A stretch of 64,000 bases of DNA from Jiella endophytica (GCF_004519335.1 NZ_SOZD01000010.1:17175-81174); one strand, 5' to 3'. Numbered from the stretch's first letter, positions 1 to 9,339 are shown. Program-made: numbers and translations. The notes: generated from the letters alone by a model not told the origin.

Positions 1-280
1 GGTCAAAAGCGGCAAAGCCGGCAAATCTGCCCGTCAAGGTTGGAGCGAAGCCAGAGCCGGCGCCGACGGCCAGTCGCACCCGATCACGGTGGCGCGATCT
101 GCAACCGGAGATGGTTGACCTGTCGGAGGCGGTCTTGACCCCTCCGCTAGAAAAGCAGGCTAAGGTTGTATCCTTTCCTGCGGGTTCGCGCTGTTCGACC
201 CGCTTCCTTGCTGCCCGTAACCCCGATCTACCGCAGCGGCAAGTAATCCGATCGTTGCCGCGGCGGGCCCGGCGGCGGCG
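1..280. other. Left-edge stretch without a confident gene
   Basis: No gene can be assigned with confidence here. Two plus-strand frames are open from the window edge: one closes at about 116, the other runs on to 404 as an overlap with the EAL gene on the opposite strand. Either could be the last codons of a gene that begins outside the window, but neither shows a recognisable domain. The part next to 281 is the 3' flank of the GGDEF/EAL gene. I see no convincing terminator hairpin. Confidence 0.3.
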
Positions 281-2275
281 TCAGGCGACCCTGCGCGAGA
301 CCGCGGCGGCCCGGGCGCCGTCGCCGAAACGGTCCGACTTGCGGTGGCCGACGAGGAACGTCTCGACGGTCTCGCTGGCGGGGAGTGGCTTGCCGAAGAA
401 ATAACCCTGCAGCTGGTCGCAGCCGAGGGAAGCGAGGAACTCCGCCTGTTCGGCGGTCTCGACGCCTTCGGTGGTGACCTTCATCTTCATCTGGTGGGCA
501 AGCGAGATGATGGTCGCGACGATCTCCTTGACGCTCGGCTCGCCGTTTTCCAGCGCCTTCATGAAGGACTGGTCGACCTTCAGCTTGTCGAAGGGGAAGC
601 GCCAGAGATAGCCGAGCGAGGAATAACCGGTGCCGAAATCGTCCATATCGATGGAGATGCCGAGTTCCTTCAGGGCGACCAGCTGGTCGAGAATGGCGCT
701 GGAGCGTTCGAGCAGCAGGGATTCGACCACCTCGACCTCGAGCCGGCGGCCGTCGATGCCGGCTGAGGCGAGCGCCGAGCGGATGATCTCGACGAGGTCG
801 CCGTCGACGAACTGGACGGCCGAAAGATTGACCGAGACGAAGAGCGGCTCCGGCCATTCGGCGATCTGCCGGGTCGCTTCGCGGATGACCCAGGTGCCGA
901 GCGCCTTGATGTAGCCGCGGGCCTCGGCGATCGGCACGAATTCTGTGGGCGGGATCAGCTCGCCGTTCTCGTCGCGCAGCCGCGCCAGCGCCTCGAAGCC
1001 AACGAGCGAGCCGTCCTTGCCCTTCACCAGCGGCTGGTAGAACAGCTCGAAGCCGTCGGTCTCGATCGCCCGCTTGATATGCGCCTCGACCTGCCGGCGG
1101 CGATGCATCGCCTCGTCCATCTTCGGTTCGAAGAAGACGAGGGCGTTCTGCTGGTCGCCCTTGTGGTGGAAATGCGCGATCTCGGCGTGCTTGACGAGTT
1201 CGGAATGGCTGCGGCCGTGATCGGGCGCCATGGCGCAGCCGATCGAGATCTTCGGCGAGACCACGTGGTCGTCGAGCTCGATCGGTTCGCCGACGATTTC
1301 GGCCAGAAGCTTGGCAAGGGCGACCACCTCGGCGCGGTCCTTCACCCGGCGATGGACGACGGCGAAATCGTCCGGGCCGATCCGCGCGACAAGATCGTCC
1401 GGGCCGATCGCGTCGGCGATGCGCCGGGCGACGAGGCGCAGGATCTCGTCGCCTCGGGCCTGGCCGCAGCTGTCGTTGATCTCCGAGAGGTCGTCGAGAT
1501 CGACGAAAAGATAGGCGACGTCCTCGCGCGTCGCGCGGATCTTGAACAGCAGCTGGTCGCAGGCCTCCTGCATTCGCCGGCGGTTGAGCAGCTGGGTCAG
1601 TGTGTCGTGATCGGCGAGGAAGCGGATGCGCGCGTCGGCCTCGGCGATCTTGCGGCGGCGCAGCTGGTAGAGCGCGAAGGGAATGCAGGTCGCGGCGAGG
1701 ATGATCATCACGATCACCGCATAGGTTCTTGCGAGGGTCGTCTGGTAGTGATGGCGCTCGGAGATCATGTCGGCGACGACGGAAAGGAATCCGATCGCCC
1801 GACCCTCCCGGATCAGCGGCATGATCACCGACGGGTTGCTCTCGCCATCGTCATAGACGATCTGCCAGAAGCCCGGCTGCGAGACCACCGACGGGGCGAG
1901 CTTGTCGCCGGTCGAGACGCCGCCCGGCCGGTCCCTCAGCAGCCATTCGTAGCGCTCCGAACGGGAGCGGAAGACCTCGTTGCCGTTCCGGTCGAAAATG
2001 GCATAGCCATTGATGTTGGAGAGGTCGGCGACCCTGCGCAGTACTTCCTCGGCGTCGGGATCGCGGGCGATCCCCGTCAACAGGGCGTCGACGGCGCCTT
2101 GCGGGCCGAGCAGGAGGTCGGCGAAATTCTGCCCGCGGTTCTTCATCTCCGCTTCGACGAGCCTGCCGACAGCGTCGTTGCCGATCGCAAGAATGCTCAC
2201 CGCGACGAAGCCGATAATGGCCCCCGCCCCGAGAAGATTCGTCCAGAAAAACCGCTTCGACAGGATGGAGATCAT
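281..2275 (-). CDS. Membrane-anchored GGDEF/EAL cyclic-di-GMP phosphodiesterase
   Basis: 664 aa. The likely role is hydrolysis of cyclic-di-GMP at the inner membrane in response to a periplasmic signal. Two membrane segments (about residues 13-32 and 184-204) flank a periplasmic sensor region. A GGDEF domain follows (about 218-385), then an EAL domain (about 400-645). The GGDEF signature is degenerate: residues 300-304 read GPDDF, so cyclase activity is unlikely. The EAL domain keeps its expected catalytic and metal-binding residues: EAL at 428-430, Asn483, Asp545-Asp546 in DDFGTGYSSL, Lys566 and Glu603. I therefore infer a phosphodiesterase whose GGDEF domain is at most regulatory. The gene stands alone. 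Confidence 0.9.
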   Translation of the reverse strand: MISILSKRFFWTNLLGAGAIIGFVAVSILAIGNDAVGRLVEAEMKNRGQNFADLLLGPQGAVDALLTGIARDPDAEEVLRRVADLSNINGYAIFDRNGNEVFRSRSERYEWLLRDRPGGVSTGDKLAPSVVSQPGFWQIVYDDGESNPSVIMPLIREGRAIGFLSVVADMISERHHYQTTLARTYAVIVMIILAATCIPFALYQLRRRKIAEADARIRFLADHDTLTQLLNRRRMQEACDQLLFKIRATREDVAYLFVDLDDLSEINDSCGQARGDEILRLVARRIADAIGPDDLVARIGPDDFAVVHRRVKDRAEVVALAKLLAEIVGEPIELDDHVVSPKISIGCAMAPDHGRSHSELVKHAEIAHFHHKGDQQNALVFFEPKMDEAMHRRRQVEAHIKRAIETDGFELFYQPLVKGKDGSLVGFEALARLRDENGELIPPTEFVPIAEARGYIKALGTWVIREATRQIAEWPEPLFVSVNLSAVQFVDGDLVEIIRSALASAGIDGRRLEVEVVESLLLERSSAILDQLVALKELGISIDMDDFGTGYSSLGYLWRFPFDKLKVDQSFMKALENGEPSVKEIVATIISLAHQMKMKVTTEGVETAEQAEFLASLGCDQLQGYFFGKPLPASETVETFLVGHRKSDRFGDGARAAAVSRRVA

Positions 2276-2462
2276 CGACCCTTACGCTCTCCTCGCAAGG
2301 AGCCTGACCGGGAGAGGTAAATTTTTCGGTGATCTGCAGGTTATAAAATCAGCTTTTTTTATCGCGCGTCTGCGTCGGGCTTCGTCGGGCAGCCCAATTC
2401 GCCCTTGAAACATCTTGCCGGCGACACGGAACAAGATGTCTCGCCGCGCCCATCCTCCGCCT

Positions 2463-3920
2463 TCAGCCTTTCACCTTGCCGTAGGCGTCGAGGGCGCGTT
2501 GACGGGCCTCGCCATGATCGACCACGGGCTTCGGATAGGTGTCGCCAAGCGTCACGCCGGCCTTTTCGAGCACGCCGTCCTCGGCCTCCCAGGGAGCATG
2601 GATGGCCTTTGCCGGAAGGTCCTTCAGCTCCGGCACGAAGCTGCGGATGTAGTCGCCTTTGGGGTCGAACCTTTCGCTCTGGGTGATCGGGTTGAAAACG
2701 CGGAAATAGGGCTGGGCGTCGGCGCCCGAGCCGCCTATCCACTGCCACTGGCTGGTGTTGGAGGCGATGTCTCCGTCGACCAGCGTGTCCCAGAACCAGC
2801 TCTCGCCCTTGCGCCAGTCGATCAGCAGGTCCTTGGTCAGGAAGGAGCCGACGATCATCCTCACGCGGTTGTGCATCCACCCGGTCTGCCAGAGCTGGCG
2901 CATGCCGGCATCGACGATCGGATAGCCGGTCAGGCCCTTCTGCCAGGCCGTCAGATCCTTGTTCGAGCTGCGCCAGGGAAAGGCGTCGAAGCGACTGTTG
3001 AAATTGTCGCTTTCGAGCCGGCCGAAATTGTAGAGGAGATGATAGTTGAAGTCGCGCCAGACGAGTTCCTGGTGGAAAGTCCGGATCGCCTTTTCGGGGA
3101 TCGTCTTGCGGCGCGCGGCATAAGCGCTCGCCATGTGCCAGGCACGATAGGGCGAGATCTCGCCCCATCTCAGATAAGGCGACAGCCGCGAGGTCTCGTC
3201 GGCGAAGGGTCTTTCGCGGCCCTCGTGGTAGCTCGCCAGAAGCTCGTCGCAGAAATGCTCGAGCCGCTCCTGGGCGGCCGCTTCCCCCGGCGTCCAGAAA
3301 TCGGCGATCCCGCCCGCCCAGTCCGGCTTCGTCGGCAAAAGATCCCAGTCGCCGAGCTTGTCCGACTTCGGGAACGTCTCCGGCTGCTTCAAGCCCTTCG
3401 GCGGGTCGATCGGGTCGCGCATGCCGGAAGAGGAAACGTTCTTCCAGAACGGCGTATAGACCTTGTAGTAGCCGCCGGTCTTGGTCTCGACCTCGTCCGG
3501 ATCGTGCAGGATGTTGGCGGTGAACCGCTCGACGGCGACGTGCTTGCCGAGCGCTTCCTCGACCGCGTCGTCGACCTTGCGCGATGCCGGGTCGTAGCGG
3601 CGGTTGACGAACAGCGCGGTCGCCCCGACCGCCTCGACGACGTCGAGCACCGCATCCTTCGCCTTGCCCCTTCGCAGCGTCAGGCCGGAGCCCTTGCCGC
3701 GCAGTGCGCCGGAAAAGGCTTCCAGCGAATGGTGCAGCCACCATTTATGGGCGCCGCCGAGGCCGCGCACGTCCTTCGATTCCTCGTCGAGGACATAGAG
3801 CGGAACGACCGGCCGGCCGGTTTCGGCCGCATGGGCAAGAGCGGGATTGTCGTCGAGCCGCAGATCGTCGCGAAGCCAGACGACGATAGGCCCCTCGGCG
3901 GTGTCTGCCCGTTTCGCCAT
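2463..3920 (-). CDS. phrB: Deoxyribodipyrimidine photolyase
   Basis: 485 aa. Light-driven repair of cyclobutane pyrimidine dimers, with FAD as cofactor. The N-terminal photolyase alpha/beta domain opens with [16 protein letters not shown]. The C-terminal FAD-binding domain shows the family signatures [45 protein letters not shown] and [19 protein letters not shown] sequence (here QWIGG). The open frame continues upstream to 4793, but that part overlaps the divergent dioxygenase gene. The ATG at 3920 gives the normal photolyase N-terminus and length. It is divergent from the mhqO-like gene across a ~200-bp shared promoter region. Confidence 0.95.
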   Translation of the reverse strand: MAKRADTAEGPIVVWLRDDLRLDDNPALAHAAETGRPVVPLYVLDEESKDVRGLGGAHKWWLHHSLEAFSGALRGKGSGLTLRRGKAKDAVLDVVEAVGATALFVNRRYDPASRKVDDAVEEALGKHVAVERFTANILHDPDEVETKTGGYYKVYTPFWKNVSSSGMRDPIDPPKGLKQPETFPKSDKLGDWDLLPTKPDWAGGIADFWTPGEAAAQERLEHFCDELLASYHEGRERPFADETSRLSPYLRWGEISPYRAWHMASAYAARRKTIPEKAIRTFHQELVWRDFNYHLLYNFGRLESDNFNSRFDAFPWRSSNKDLTAWQKGLTGYPIVDAGMRQLWQTGWMHNRVRMIVGSFLTKDLLIDWRKGESWFWDTLVDGDIASNTSQWQWIGGSGADAQPYFRVFNPITQSERFDPKGDYIRSFVPELKDLPAKAIHAPWEAEDGVLEKAGVTLGDTYPKPVVDHGEARQRALDAYGKVKG

Positions 3921-4118
3921 GCGGATGGTTCTCCCTGCCAAAGGGAGCGTAACTGCCGGCAGGCCGGGCGGTTGCGCTATGAACTGCGACGAAACCGCCA
4001 CGTCTGCAGATCGGCAACGGCCGTTCACGATATGGAGACAATTCGTCACGAAGGGACCCCCTCCCGCTGCTGGCCCGCCATCGCCTATCTTTCGCCCATA
4101 CAAGCCAAGGAGGCACCG

Positions 4119-5066
4119 ATGACACTTGCACTCACAGGCATCCACCACCTCACCGCCATCACCGCGGACGCGCCGGGCAATCTCGATTTCTACAAGCGCG
4201 TGCTCGGGCTGCGGCTGGTGAAGAAGACAGTCAACCAGGACGACACGTCGGCGTATCACCTGTTCTATGCCGACGGCCTCGCCTCGCCGGGCACCGACGT
4301 CACCTTCTTCGACTGGCCGGCGCCGCGCGAGCGCCGCGGCACCCATTCGATCGCCCGCACCGGGCTTCGCGTTTCCGGCCGCGCCAGCCTCGACTACTGG
4401 GCGGCAAGGCTTGCCGAACATGGCGTGTCGTCGGGCGAAATCCGCAGCCTCGACGGTCGCGACAGCCTCGACTTCGAAGATCCCGAGGGCCAGCGGCTGC
4501 GGCTGGTCGACGACGGCGGCAGGGGCGAGGCCAATCCGTGGGACGCCAGCACCGTCCCGGCCGAGCACCAGATCCGCGGCCTCGGGCTGATCGTCCTGTC
4601 GGTGCCCGATCTCGCGCCGACCGAGGCGCTGCTCACCCGCGTGATGAACATGCGCGAAGCGCGGCGATACGAGGAAGCGGGCGCGACGGTGCATGTCTTC
4701 GAGATGGGCGAGGGCGGCCCGGCGGCCGAACTGCATGTCGCCGTCGAGCCGCATCTTGCCCCGGCGGGCCAAGGCGCCGGCGGCGTTCATCACGTCGCCT
4801 TCCGGACCAACGATAACACCGAGCTCAGCGCATGGGCGGAGCGGGTGAAGGAGTTCCGGGTGCCGTCGAGCGGCGAGGTCGAGCGCTACTACTTCCGCTC
4901 GCTCTATTTCCGCGAGCCGAACGGCATCCTGTTCGAGATCGCCACCGACGGGCCGGGCTTCGCCGTCGACGAGCCTCTGGAAAGCCTCGGCGAGAGCCTG
5001 TCGCTGCCGCCCTTCCTCGAAGGCAGGCGCGCTGCGATCGAGGCCAATCTGAAGCCGCTCGTCTGA
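4119..5066 (+). CDS. mhqO: Ring-cleaving dioxygenase of the VOC superfamily (MhqO-like)
   Basis: 315 aa. Two tandem glyoxalase/VOC modules. The family (MhqO/MhqA, LinE) is linked to extradiol cleavage of hydroquinones and resistance to quinone electrophiles. The N-terminus reads [19 protein letters not shown]. Candidate metal ligands are the His pair near residue 9, the His in GGVHHVAFR and the Glu in GILFEIATD. The start at 4119 follows a strong AAGGAGG site (4107-4113); the frame is open much further upstream, but only over the photolyase gene. An esterase of the MhqD type lies downstream, the same pairing as in Bacillus mhq loci. A close paralogue lies at 50260-51192. Substrate is inferred, not shown. 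Confidence 0.88.
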   Translation: MTLALTGIHHLTAITADAPGNLDFYKRVLGLRLVKKTVNQDDTSAYHLFYADGLASPGTDVTFFDWPAPRERRGTHSIARTGLRVSGRASLDYWAARLAEHGVSSGEIRSLDGRDSLDFEDPEGQRLRLVDDGGRGEANPWDASTVPAEHQIRGLGLIVLSVPDLAPTEALLTRVMNMREARRYEEAGATVHVFEMGEGGPAAELHVAVEPHLAPAGQGAGGVHHVAFRTNDNTELSAWAERVKEFRVPSSGEVERYYFRSLYFREPNGILFEIATDGPGFAVDEPLESLGESLSLPPFLEGRRAAIEANLKPLV

Positions 5067-5071
5067 TCTTC

Positions 5072-5163
5072 AGAGCGCCGTGCGTCCGAATGGACGCACA
5101 AAGGACGCTCTGAGTTATTGAATCACCGCGTCGTGCTTTCCGAAAATCGATTCTGATTTTCGG
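5072..5163. repeat. Dispersed intergenic palindrome (copy 1, two hairpins)
   Basis: Two hairpins lie side by side. The first (5072-5111) has AGAGCG/CGCTCT outer arms and TGCGTCC-GAAT-GGACGCA inside. The second (5140-5163) is CCGAAAATC...GATTTTCGG. The same two modules recur, together or singly, in other intergenic gaps of this window (near 5963, 7406, 8100, 11410, 14311, 60570 and 61144), so this is a dispersed RIME/REP-like repeat. It separates the mhqO-like and mhqD-like genes. Confidence 0.75.
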
Positions 5164-5313
5164 GCCAATACTGTAGCCGTTGCCTGCAGTTCTCTCCCGA
5201 GCCGCAGGCAACGGCGCAGGACGCTCCGCCGATGACCGCGAGCAGGGGCAATGTTCCCCATCCTCGGCAGGTCAGTGCCGCAATCCTCCTCGTTTGAAGA
5301 AGGGACACCCCCG

Positions 5314-5964
5314 ATGCCCAGCATTTCCGCGAGCGGGCCGCTCGCCGCGAGCCGCCTGCTTCTTGCCGGCAGCGATCCGAAGGAAGCGCGGCTCGCGGTG
5401 GTCGCGATCCATGGCCGCGGCGCCTCGGGCGCCGATATCATCGGCCTTGCCGACGCCTTCGGTCTCGACGATGTCTTCTATGTCGCGCCCGATGCACCGG
5501 GCGGCGCCTGGTATCCGAACCGCTTCACCGAACCGCTCGAGGCCAACGAGCCCTATCTGACGAAGGCGCTGGGGCGCATCGACGAAATTCTCGCGCTTCT
5601 GAAGGGCGAGGGCTTCGGGCCGGAGCGGGTCGTCCTTGCCGGCTTTTCCCAGGGCGCCTGCCTGTCGCTGGAATATCTCGCCCGCAACGCCGGCAGCGTT
5701 GCCGGCGTCCTCGGCTTTTCGGGAGGGCTGATCGGGCCGGATGCGGCAAACCGGCCGGAGACGGCGAGCCTTGCCGGCACGAAGGTGTTCATGGGCTGCA
5801 GCCGCGGCGACCCGTTCATTCCGGCGCTGCGGGTCATGGAGACCGAGCGCCATCTCGCCGACCGGGGCGCCGAGGTGGAAACCGTGCTCTATCCGGAGCC
5901 CGGCCACTCGATCAATGCTGACGAGATCGGCCGGGCGGTCAGGTTGCTGACGTCGGTCGGCTAG
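5314..5964 (+). CDS. mhqD: Alpha/beta-hydrolase, phospholipase/carboxylesterase family (MhqD-like)
   Basis: 216 aa cytoplasmic serine esterase. HGRGAS early in the protein fits the oxyanion-hole region, GFSQGA holds the nucleophilic serine, CSRGDPFIP the acid Asp and EPGHSI the catalytic His, so the triad is complete. Length and motifs match the phospholipase/carboxylesterase family that includes MhqD. The start at 5314 (MPSISASG) is chosen because homologues begin near it; an upstream in-frame ATG at 5251 would add 21 poorly conserved residues. It follows the mhqO-like dioxygenase in the same direction but with a ~250-bp gap holding a repeat, so co-transcription is not certain. Confidence 0.85.
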   Translation: MPSISASGPLAASRLLLAGSDPKEARLAVVAIHGRGASGADIIGLADAFGLDDVFYVAPDAPGGAWYPNRFTEPLEANEPYLTKALGRIDEILALLKGEGFGPERVVLAGFSQGACLSLEYLARNAGSVAGVLGFSGGLIGPDAANRPETASLAGTKVFMGCSRGDPFIPALRVMETERHLADRGAEVETVLYPEPGHSINADEIGRAVRLLTSVG

Positions 5965-6064
5965 AGCACGCGACCCGATTCCCGAACCGGGCTTGATGCT
6001 CTCGTTTTTTGTTTACGCATCGGATTTTCCGAAAACCGGCATCCACTTTTTCGGTCCGATGCTC
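5963..6064. repeat. Dispersed intergenic palindrome (copy 2)
   Basis: AGAGCA/TGCTCT arms (5963-6002) are followed by a second hairpin with GCATCGG (6017-6023) and CCGATGC (6056-6062) arms around the CGGATTTTCCGAAAA core. It sits between the convergent ends of the mhqD-like gene and the LuxR-like gene, where it may also work as a bidirectional terminator. Confidence 0.65.
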
Positions 6065-6079
6065 CAACCGAACGATATC

Positions 6080-7012
6080 TCAGCCGGTATGGCGGCGGAC
6101 GAAAGCCGCCGTCTCCGACGGCCGGAAGATCGCCAGGACATGATTGGTCTCGGCAAGTTCGGGAACGAACTGCCGGCGCCAGTCCGGCGAGCCCGCCCGG
6201 CGGAGCGTCACCGCCAGGGGCTCGGAGCCTCGCAGCCCTTCGAGAGCGATGCGGGCGGAGGTGCGGCGGCCGGCGAGCAGCCGCCCGACCGCGACCTCCA
6301 GGGCCTGGAGGTCGTCGCGGCTGGCAAGGGCGAGGCGCCCGGCCGGCTTGCCTGTCTCGCTTTGGCCGGTGCGGAAATAGCGGGCGGCGTGGAGCAGATC
6401 TTCGGCAGCGACATTCGCCGCCTCGATGTTCAATTCACGGTCGAGGAGCATCACCGGCGCACGGACGGCATCCCAGGCGGCGTCGATCGTCTCGCGGCTC
6501 GGCTGGTCCGGACTGCCGGTGGCATGGGAAACCAGGAAGGCGTCGACGAGGTCGTCGGCGAAGCGCCGCAGCAGCGTCAGCACTGCCGGCGTCATCGCCT
6601 CGCGCCGCTCCGGCGGGAGGGCGATGGTCAGCGACCAGCTCTGCTGGGCGCGGTCGTGCAACACCAGGCCGGCGCCGGCGGTCTCGCCCTCGAACATCAG
6701 GTCCGGCCGGGTCTCGTCACCATCGACGCCGAGACGGAAGATCGTCCCGGGCTCGAGGGACGGATGACAGGCGTCGTCCTGCCAGCCGCTGTCGGAAAAG
6801 CGCAGCCGGGTTCGGTTGGCGACGGAAAGGGCGCGGTGAAGCTTCAGGCCCCGCCTGGCGACATCGCGATCGATGCGGCGAAGTTGTGGTGAGGCGCCGG
6901 GCAGGATCCGCTCGATCGCGCTCAGCAGCTTGGGCCAGGAAGACGGGCATAAGGAGGCTTGGCCAACACGCTCGCGAACGAGGTCCAGCCGACCGGGAAA
7001 CTGGAGTAACAT
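6080..7012 (-). CDS. LuxR-like PAS-type sensor lacking the helix-turn-helix
   Basis: 310 aa, not assignable to a named gene. The architecture resembles the N-terminal ~75-80% of rhizobial LuxR-family regulators of ~370-380 aa. It has an N-terminal helical segment, a GAF/PAS-like middle, and a second PAS-like part starting at about residue 185 (APVMLLDRELNIEAANVAAEDLL). Such proteins normally continue with a linker and a LuxR-type HTH, but this one stops right after VLAIFRPSETAAF. Only ~115 bp, holding a repeat, separates its stop from the next gene, so no detached HTH fragment follows. It may be a DNA-binding-deficient partner protein or a decaying gene. Confidence 0.55.
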   Translation of the reverse strand: MLLQFPGRLDLVRERVGQASLCPSSWPKLLSAIERILPGASPQLRRIDRDVARRGLKLHRALSVANRTRLRFSDSGWQDDACHPSLEPGTIFRLGVDGDETRPDLMFEGETAGAGLVLHDRAQQSWSLTIALPPERREAMTPAVLTLLRRFADDLVDAFLVSHATGSPDQPSRETIDAAWDAVRAPVMLLDRELNIEAANVAAEDLLHAARYFRTGQSETGKPAGRLALASRDDLQALEVAVGRLLAGRRTSARIALEGLRGSEPLAVTLRRAGSPDWRRQFVPELAETNHVLAIFRPSETAAFVRRHTG

Positions 7013-7791
7013 TGAAGCATGCCGTTTCTAAGCCCCGTAGCATGATCACACCGTCGGTCGAAAATTACAAGACCGTAACATCAGCGGCGTGAATTTGCCG
7101 GGCCGGGGTGATAATTCATTCAGTCTTAGCAAAATACGGTTGCAATATAAAATTTTTACGCAATGGCGGGCCAGGCCGGATGCCGTAAGGCGAACATTGC
7201 GTCAGGTGGGACGGGACCTTTCCGCATCGGCACCGTCGACGCGTCAAACCGCGACCGCCAAATGCGCCGGAATCCGGTAAAAATCGGGAGGACGGTCAGG
7301 CGAGGCATCGTTTGGGGCGAGTGGCCATCGGCCGGTTCGCCGGCGGGACCGATCGGTGCAACGGACGCGCTGCCGCGCGGGCCGGACCGAATGTAACGCG
7401 TCTCCGCATCGCCTTTTCGGAAAATCGCTACCGATTTTCGCACCGATGCCTGGGGCCGAGAACAACGATTGCGAGCGGCGGTGGCAAAGCGTCGTCGGGA
7501 GACGAGCGGAACAATCCGACAGTCCGCGACATGCTACCCGACACCCTGAACCGTTAAGATTTGATGAAAGTGGCGCTACCCCTGACATGCGCCATTTGCA
7601 CGTCTGATGTGCAGAACGATGCACTTCTTTTATGCATTGATGCCGAATATATGAGCGTCACGAGAACGAACCGTCCCCGCCGAGGCGGCCACGGTTCAGG
7701 CTTCGCATCGTTGAAAACCGAAGAATTGAGTTCTTCAGGAGCCCTGCGCCCGTGACGGCGCCCGCGCTCCTTGGCGTGGAGGAGTTGTTCC
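7013..7791. other. Long intergenic region upstream of the DUF1127 gene
   Basis: About 780 bp with no credible gene; the short open frames on both strands lack coding character. It holds the divergent upstream regions of the LuxR-like gene and of the DUF1127 microprotein, and a dispersed palindrome at 7406-7449. Base composition falls near 7080-7170 and 7555-7660, which fits promoter regions. I could not assign -35/-10 elements with confidence. Confidence 0.5.
7406..7449. repeat. Dispersed intergenic palindrome (copy 3)
   Basis: GCATCG and CGATGC arms enclose TTTTCGGAAAATCG and CGATTTTCG. It is the same module as the second hairpin of the copies near 5140, 6017 and 61144. Confidence 0.7.
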
Positions 7792-7941
7792 ATGTTTCGT
7801 CACTTCGCAGACCGCATCAAGTCCATGCGCAGCGTTCGCAGCGACATCCGCCAGCTGCAGCTGATGGGCGACCGCGAACTCGCCGATATCGGCGTCATGC
7901 GTGCCGACATCGAGCGCGCCGTTCGCTTCGGCCGCCGCTGA
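7792..7941 (+). CDS. DUF1127 microprotein
   Basis: 49 aa, basic. It shows the DUF1127 pattern: an arginine-rich amphipathic N-terminal helix, then LMGDRELADIGV and a C-terminal IERAVRFGR segment. A GGAGGAG ribosome-binding site lies just upstream (about 7778-7784), and a strong intrinsic terminator follows at 8005-8041, so it is a monocistronic unit. DUF1127 proteins in Rhizobiales and Rhodobacterales have been linked to RNA binding, stress and phosphate or carbon metabolism; which role applies here is unknown. Confidence 0.85.
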   Translation: MFRHFADRIKSMRSVRSDIRQLQLMGDRELADIGVMRADIERAVRFGRR

Positions 7942-8004
7942 AACAGATTGCGGGCCGGCAAGGTCCGCTGCATCGAAGTAGAGCGCCAGAACGGGCGCTC
8001 GTTC

Positions 8005-8041
8005 AAAAGCGCCTGCCCCCGACCGGGAGCGGGCGCTTTTT
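8005..8041 (+). terminator. Rho-independent terminator after the DUF1127 gene
   Basis: An AAAAGCGCCTGCCCCC arm, a short loop and a GGGAGCGGGCGC arm, ending in a TTTTT run. It lies ~65 bp past the DUF1127 stop codon. Confidence 0.85.
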
Positions 8042-8325
8042 CGTTTCAGGCGGCGATGCCGGAAAGGACCCGCAGAGCCTCGCGCCCGATCGGACGCGCC
8101 AGGACCGCCAAGCCATTGAATCTGCGCATTGTGCTTGCGGAAAATCTGTTCCGAGCCGGGCCGAATGTCGTCGCTCGCCGATCCTCCGGCGGGCGCATCG
8201 GCGACGGGGTGTGACCGGGGTCACAGCGATCATCAGCCAGACTTTGGTATGGCCTGCCTTGCCCCGATCGGGGCCGCGGTGCATCAGACGCCGATCGCCC
8301 ACAACCCGACGTTCCGGACATCCTC

Positions 8326-8844
8326 ATGCTGCTCGCCGCCTTCTTCGTCATCGCCGTCGCCATCCGCCTTGCCTCGGTGGTGATTTCCAAGCGCCACGAG
8401 GCAGCGCTGCGGGCCGATGGCGCCGTCGAGGTCGGCGCCGGCGTCTCGAGGCTGATGGCGGCGGCGCATGTCGCCTTCATGCTCGCCGGCGGGCTCGAGG
8501 CCTGGCTGCGCCAGCCGGTTCCGGATGCCGTCTCGGTGGTCGGTCTGGCGATCTACGCCTTCGGCATCGTGATGCTGTTCGTGGTGATCAGGCTTCTCGG
8601 CCGGTTCTGGACGGTGAAGGTGATGATCGCCCGCGACCACGCCCTCGTCACCCACAAGCTGTTCCGGGCGGTGCGCCATCCGAACTATTTTCTCAACATC
8701 CTGCCGGAGCTCGTCGGCTACGCGCTGGTGCTGCATGCCTTCTGGACGCTGGCCATCGGCCTGCCCCTCTATCTCGTCGTGATGTGGCTGCGCATCCGCC
8801 AGGAGGAGCGGGCGATGCGCGAGCGTTTCGCCGCCTATGCGTGA
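8326..8844 (+). CDS. Isoprenylcysteine carboxyl methyltransferase (ICMT) family membrane protein
   Basis: 172 aa integral membrane protein with about four hydrophobic segments. The C-terminal half carries the ICMT/phospholipid-methyltransferase signature: RHPNYF, a following hydrophobic stretch, and RIRQEERAM with the paired Glu that contacts S-adenosylmethionine in this fold. Bacteria have no prenylated CAAX proteins of the eukaryotic kind, so the methyl acceptor is unknown; a lipid or small isoprenoid-linked substrate is plausible. The gene is monocistronic, and its 3' end nearly meets the convergent ybaK-like gene (15-bp gap). Confidence 0.8.
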   Translation: MLLAAFFVIAVAIRLASVVISKRHEAALRADGAVEVGAGVSRLMAAAHVAFMLAGGLEAWLRQPVPDAVSVVGLAIYAFGIVMLFVVIRLLGRFWTVKVMIARDHALVTHKLFRAVRHPNYFLNILPELVGYALVLHAFWTLAIGLPLYLVVMWLRIRQEERAMRERFAAYA

Positions 8845-8859
8845 GGCGGTGGCGAGCGC

Positions 8860-9339
8860 CTACCGCACCGGGCCGAGCCTCGCCCCGGTGGCGCTGCGAA
8901 GCTGCAGCGGCACCACTTCGAAGACATGGTTGGGCGAGCCTGCCGCCGCCCATACCGTGGCGTAGCGGAAGAGATCCTCGTCCATATAGACGCTGATGTC
9001 CGCCGTCGCGCCCAACGGGGCGACACCGCCGATGGCAAAGCCGGTCGCCTCGCGCACGAAGGCGGCGTCCGGCCGCTCAAGCGTTTCGCCGAGGGAACCG
9101 GCCATGATCGTCTCCTCGACCTGGTTGGCCCCGGAGACGAGCAGCAGGTAAGGCTTGCCGCTGTCCTTGCCGCGAAACACCAGCGACTTGACGATCTGGC
9201 CGACCTCGGCGCCGACAGCCTCCGCGGCTTCCTTCGCCGAGCGGGCGGACTTCTCGGTCCTGACGATCTTCACCTTCAGGCCCTTGGCCGCGGCGGCATC
9301 GGCAACGCGCTGGACCGCGGGGGGATGGGTTTCGGTCAC
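8860..9339 (-). CDS. ybaK: YbaK/ProX-type aminoacyl-tRNA deacylase
   Basis: 159 aa single-domain editing protein. Hallmarks are QIVKSLVFRGKDSGKPYLLLVSGANQ near residue 50 (conserved Lys of the deacylase pocket), the ATGFAIGGVAPLG loop and the C-terminal VFEVVPLQL. The family removes mischarged amino acids from tRNA in trans (Cys-tRNA-Pro or Ala-tRNA-Pro types); the exact tRNA is not decidable here. It starts with ATG at 9339 and has an intergenic repeat region upstream. Confidence 0.85.
   Translation of the reverse strand: MTETHPPAVQRVADAAAAKGLKVKIVRTEKSARSAKEAAEAVGAEVGQIVKSLVFRGKDSGKPYLLLVSGANQVEETIMAGSLGETLERPDAAFVREATGFAIGGVAPLGATADISVYMDEDLFRYATVWAAAGSPNHVFEVVPLQLRSATGARLGPVR

Noticed and set aside
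1..404. Open plus-strand frame from the left edge as the C-terminus of a gene
   Set aside because: No recognisable domain; it overlaps the EAL gene's antisense strand; cannot be decided without the sequence to the left.
1079..2320. Long plus-strand ORF over the GGDEF/EAL gene
   Set aside because: It is a mirror of the coding minus strand caused by high GC; the sequence is low-complexity and has no family.
2415..4118. Upstream extension of the mhqO-like frame as one 883-residue protein
   Set aside because: The added part is antisense to photolyase, has no domain, and the strong ribosome site and conserved N-terminus are at 4119.
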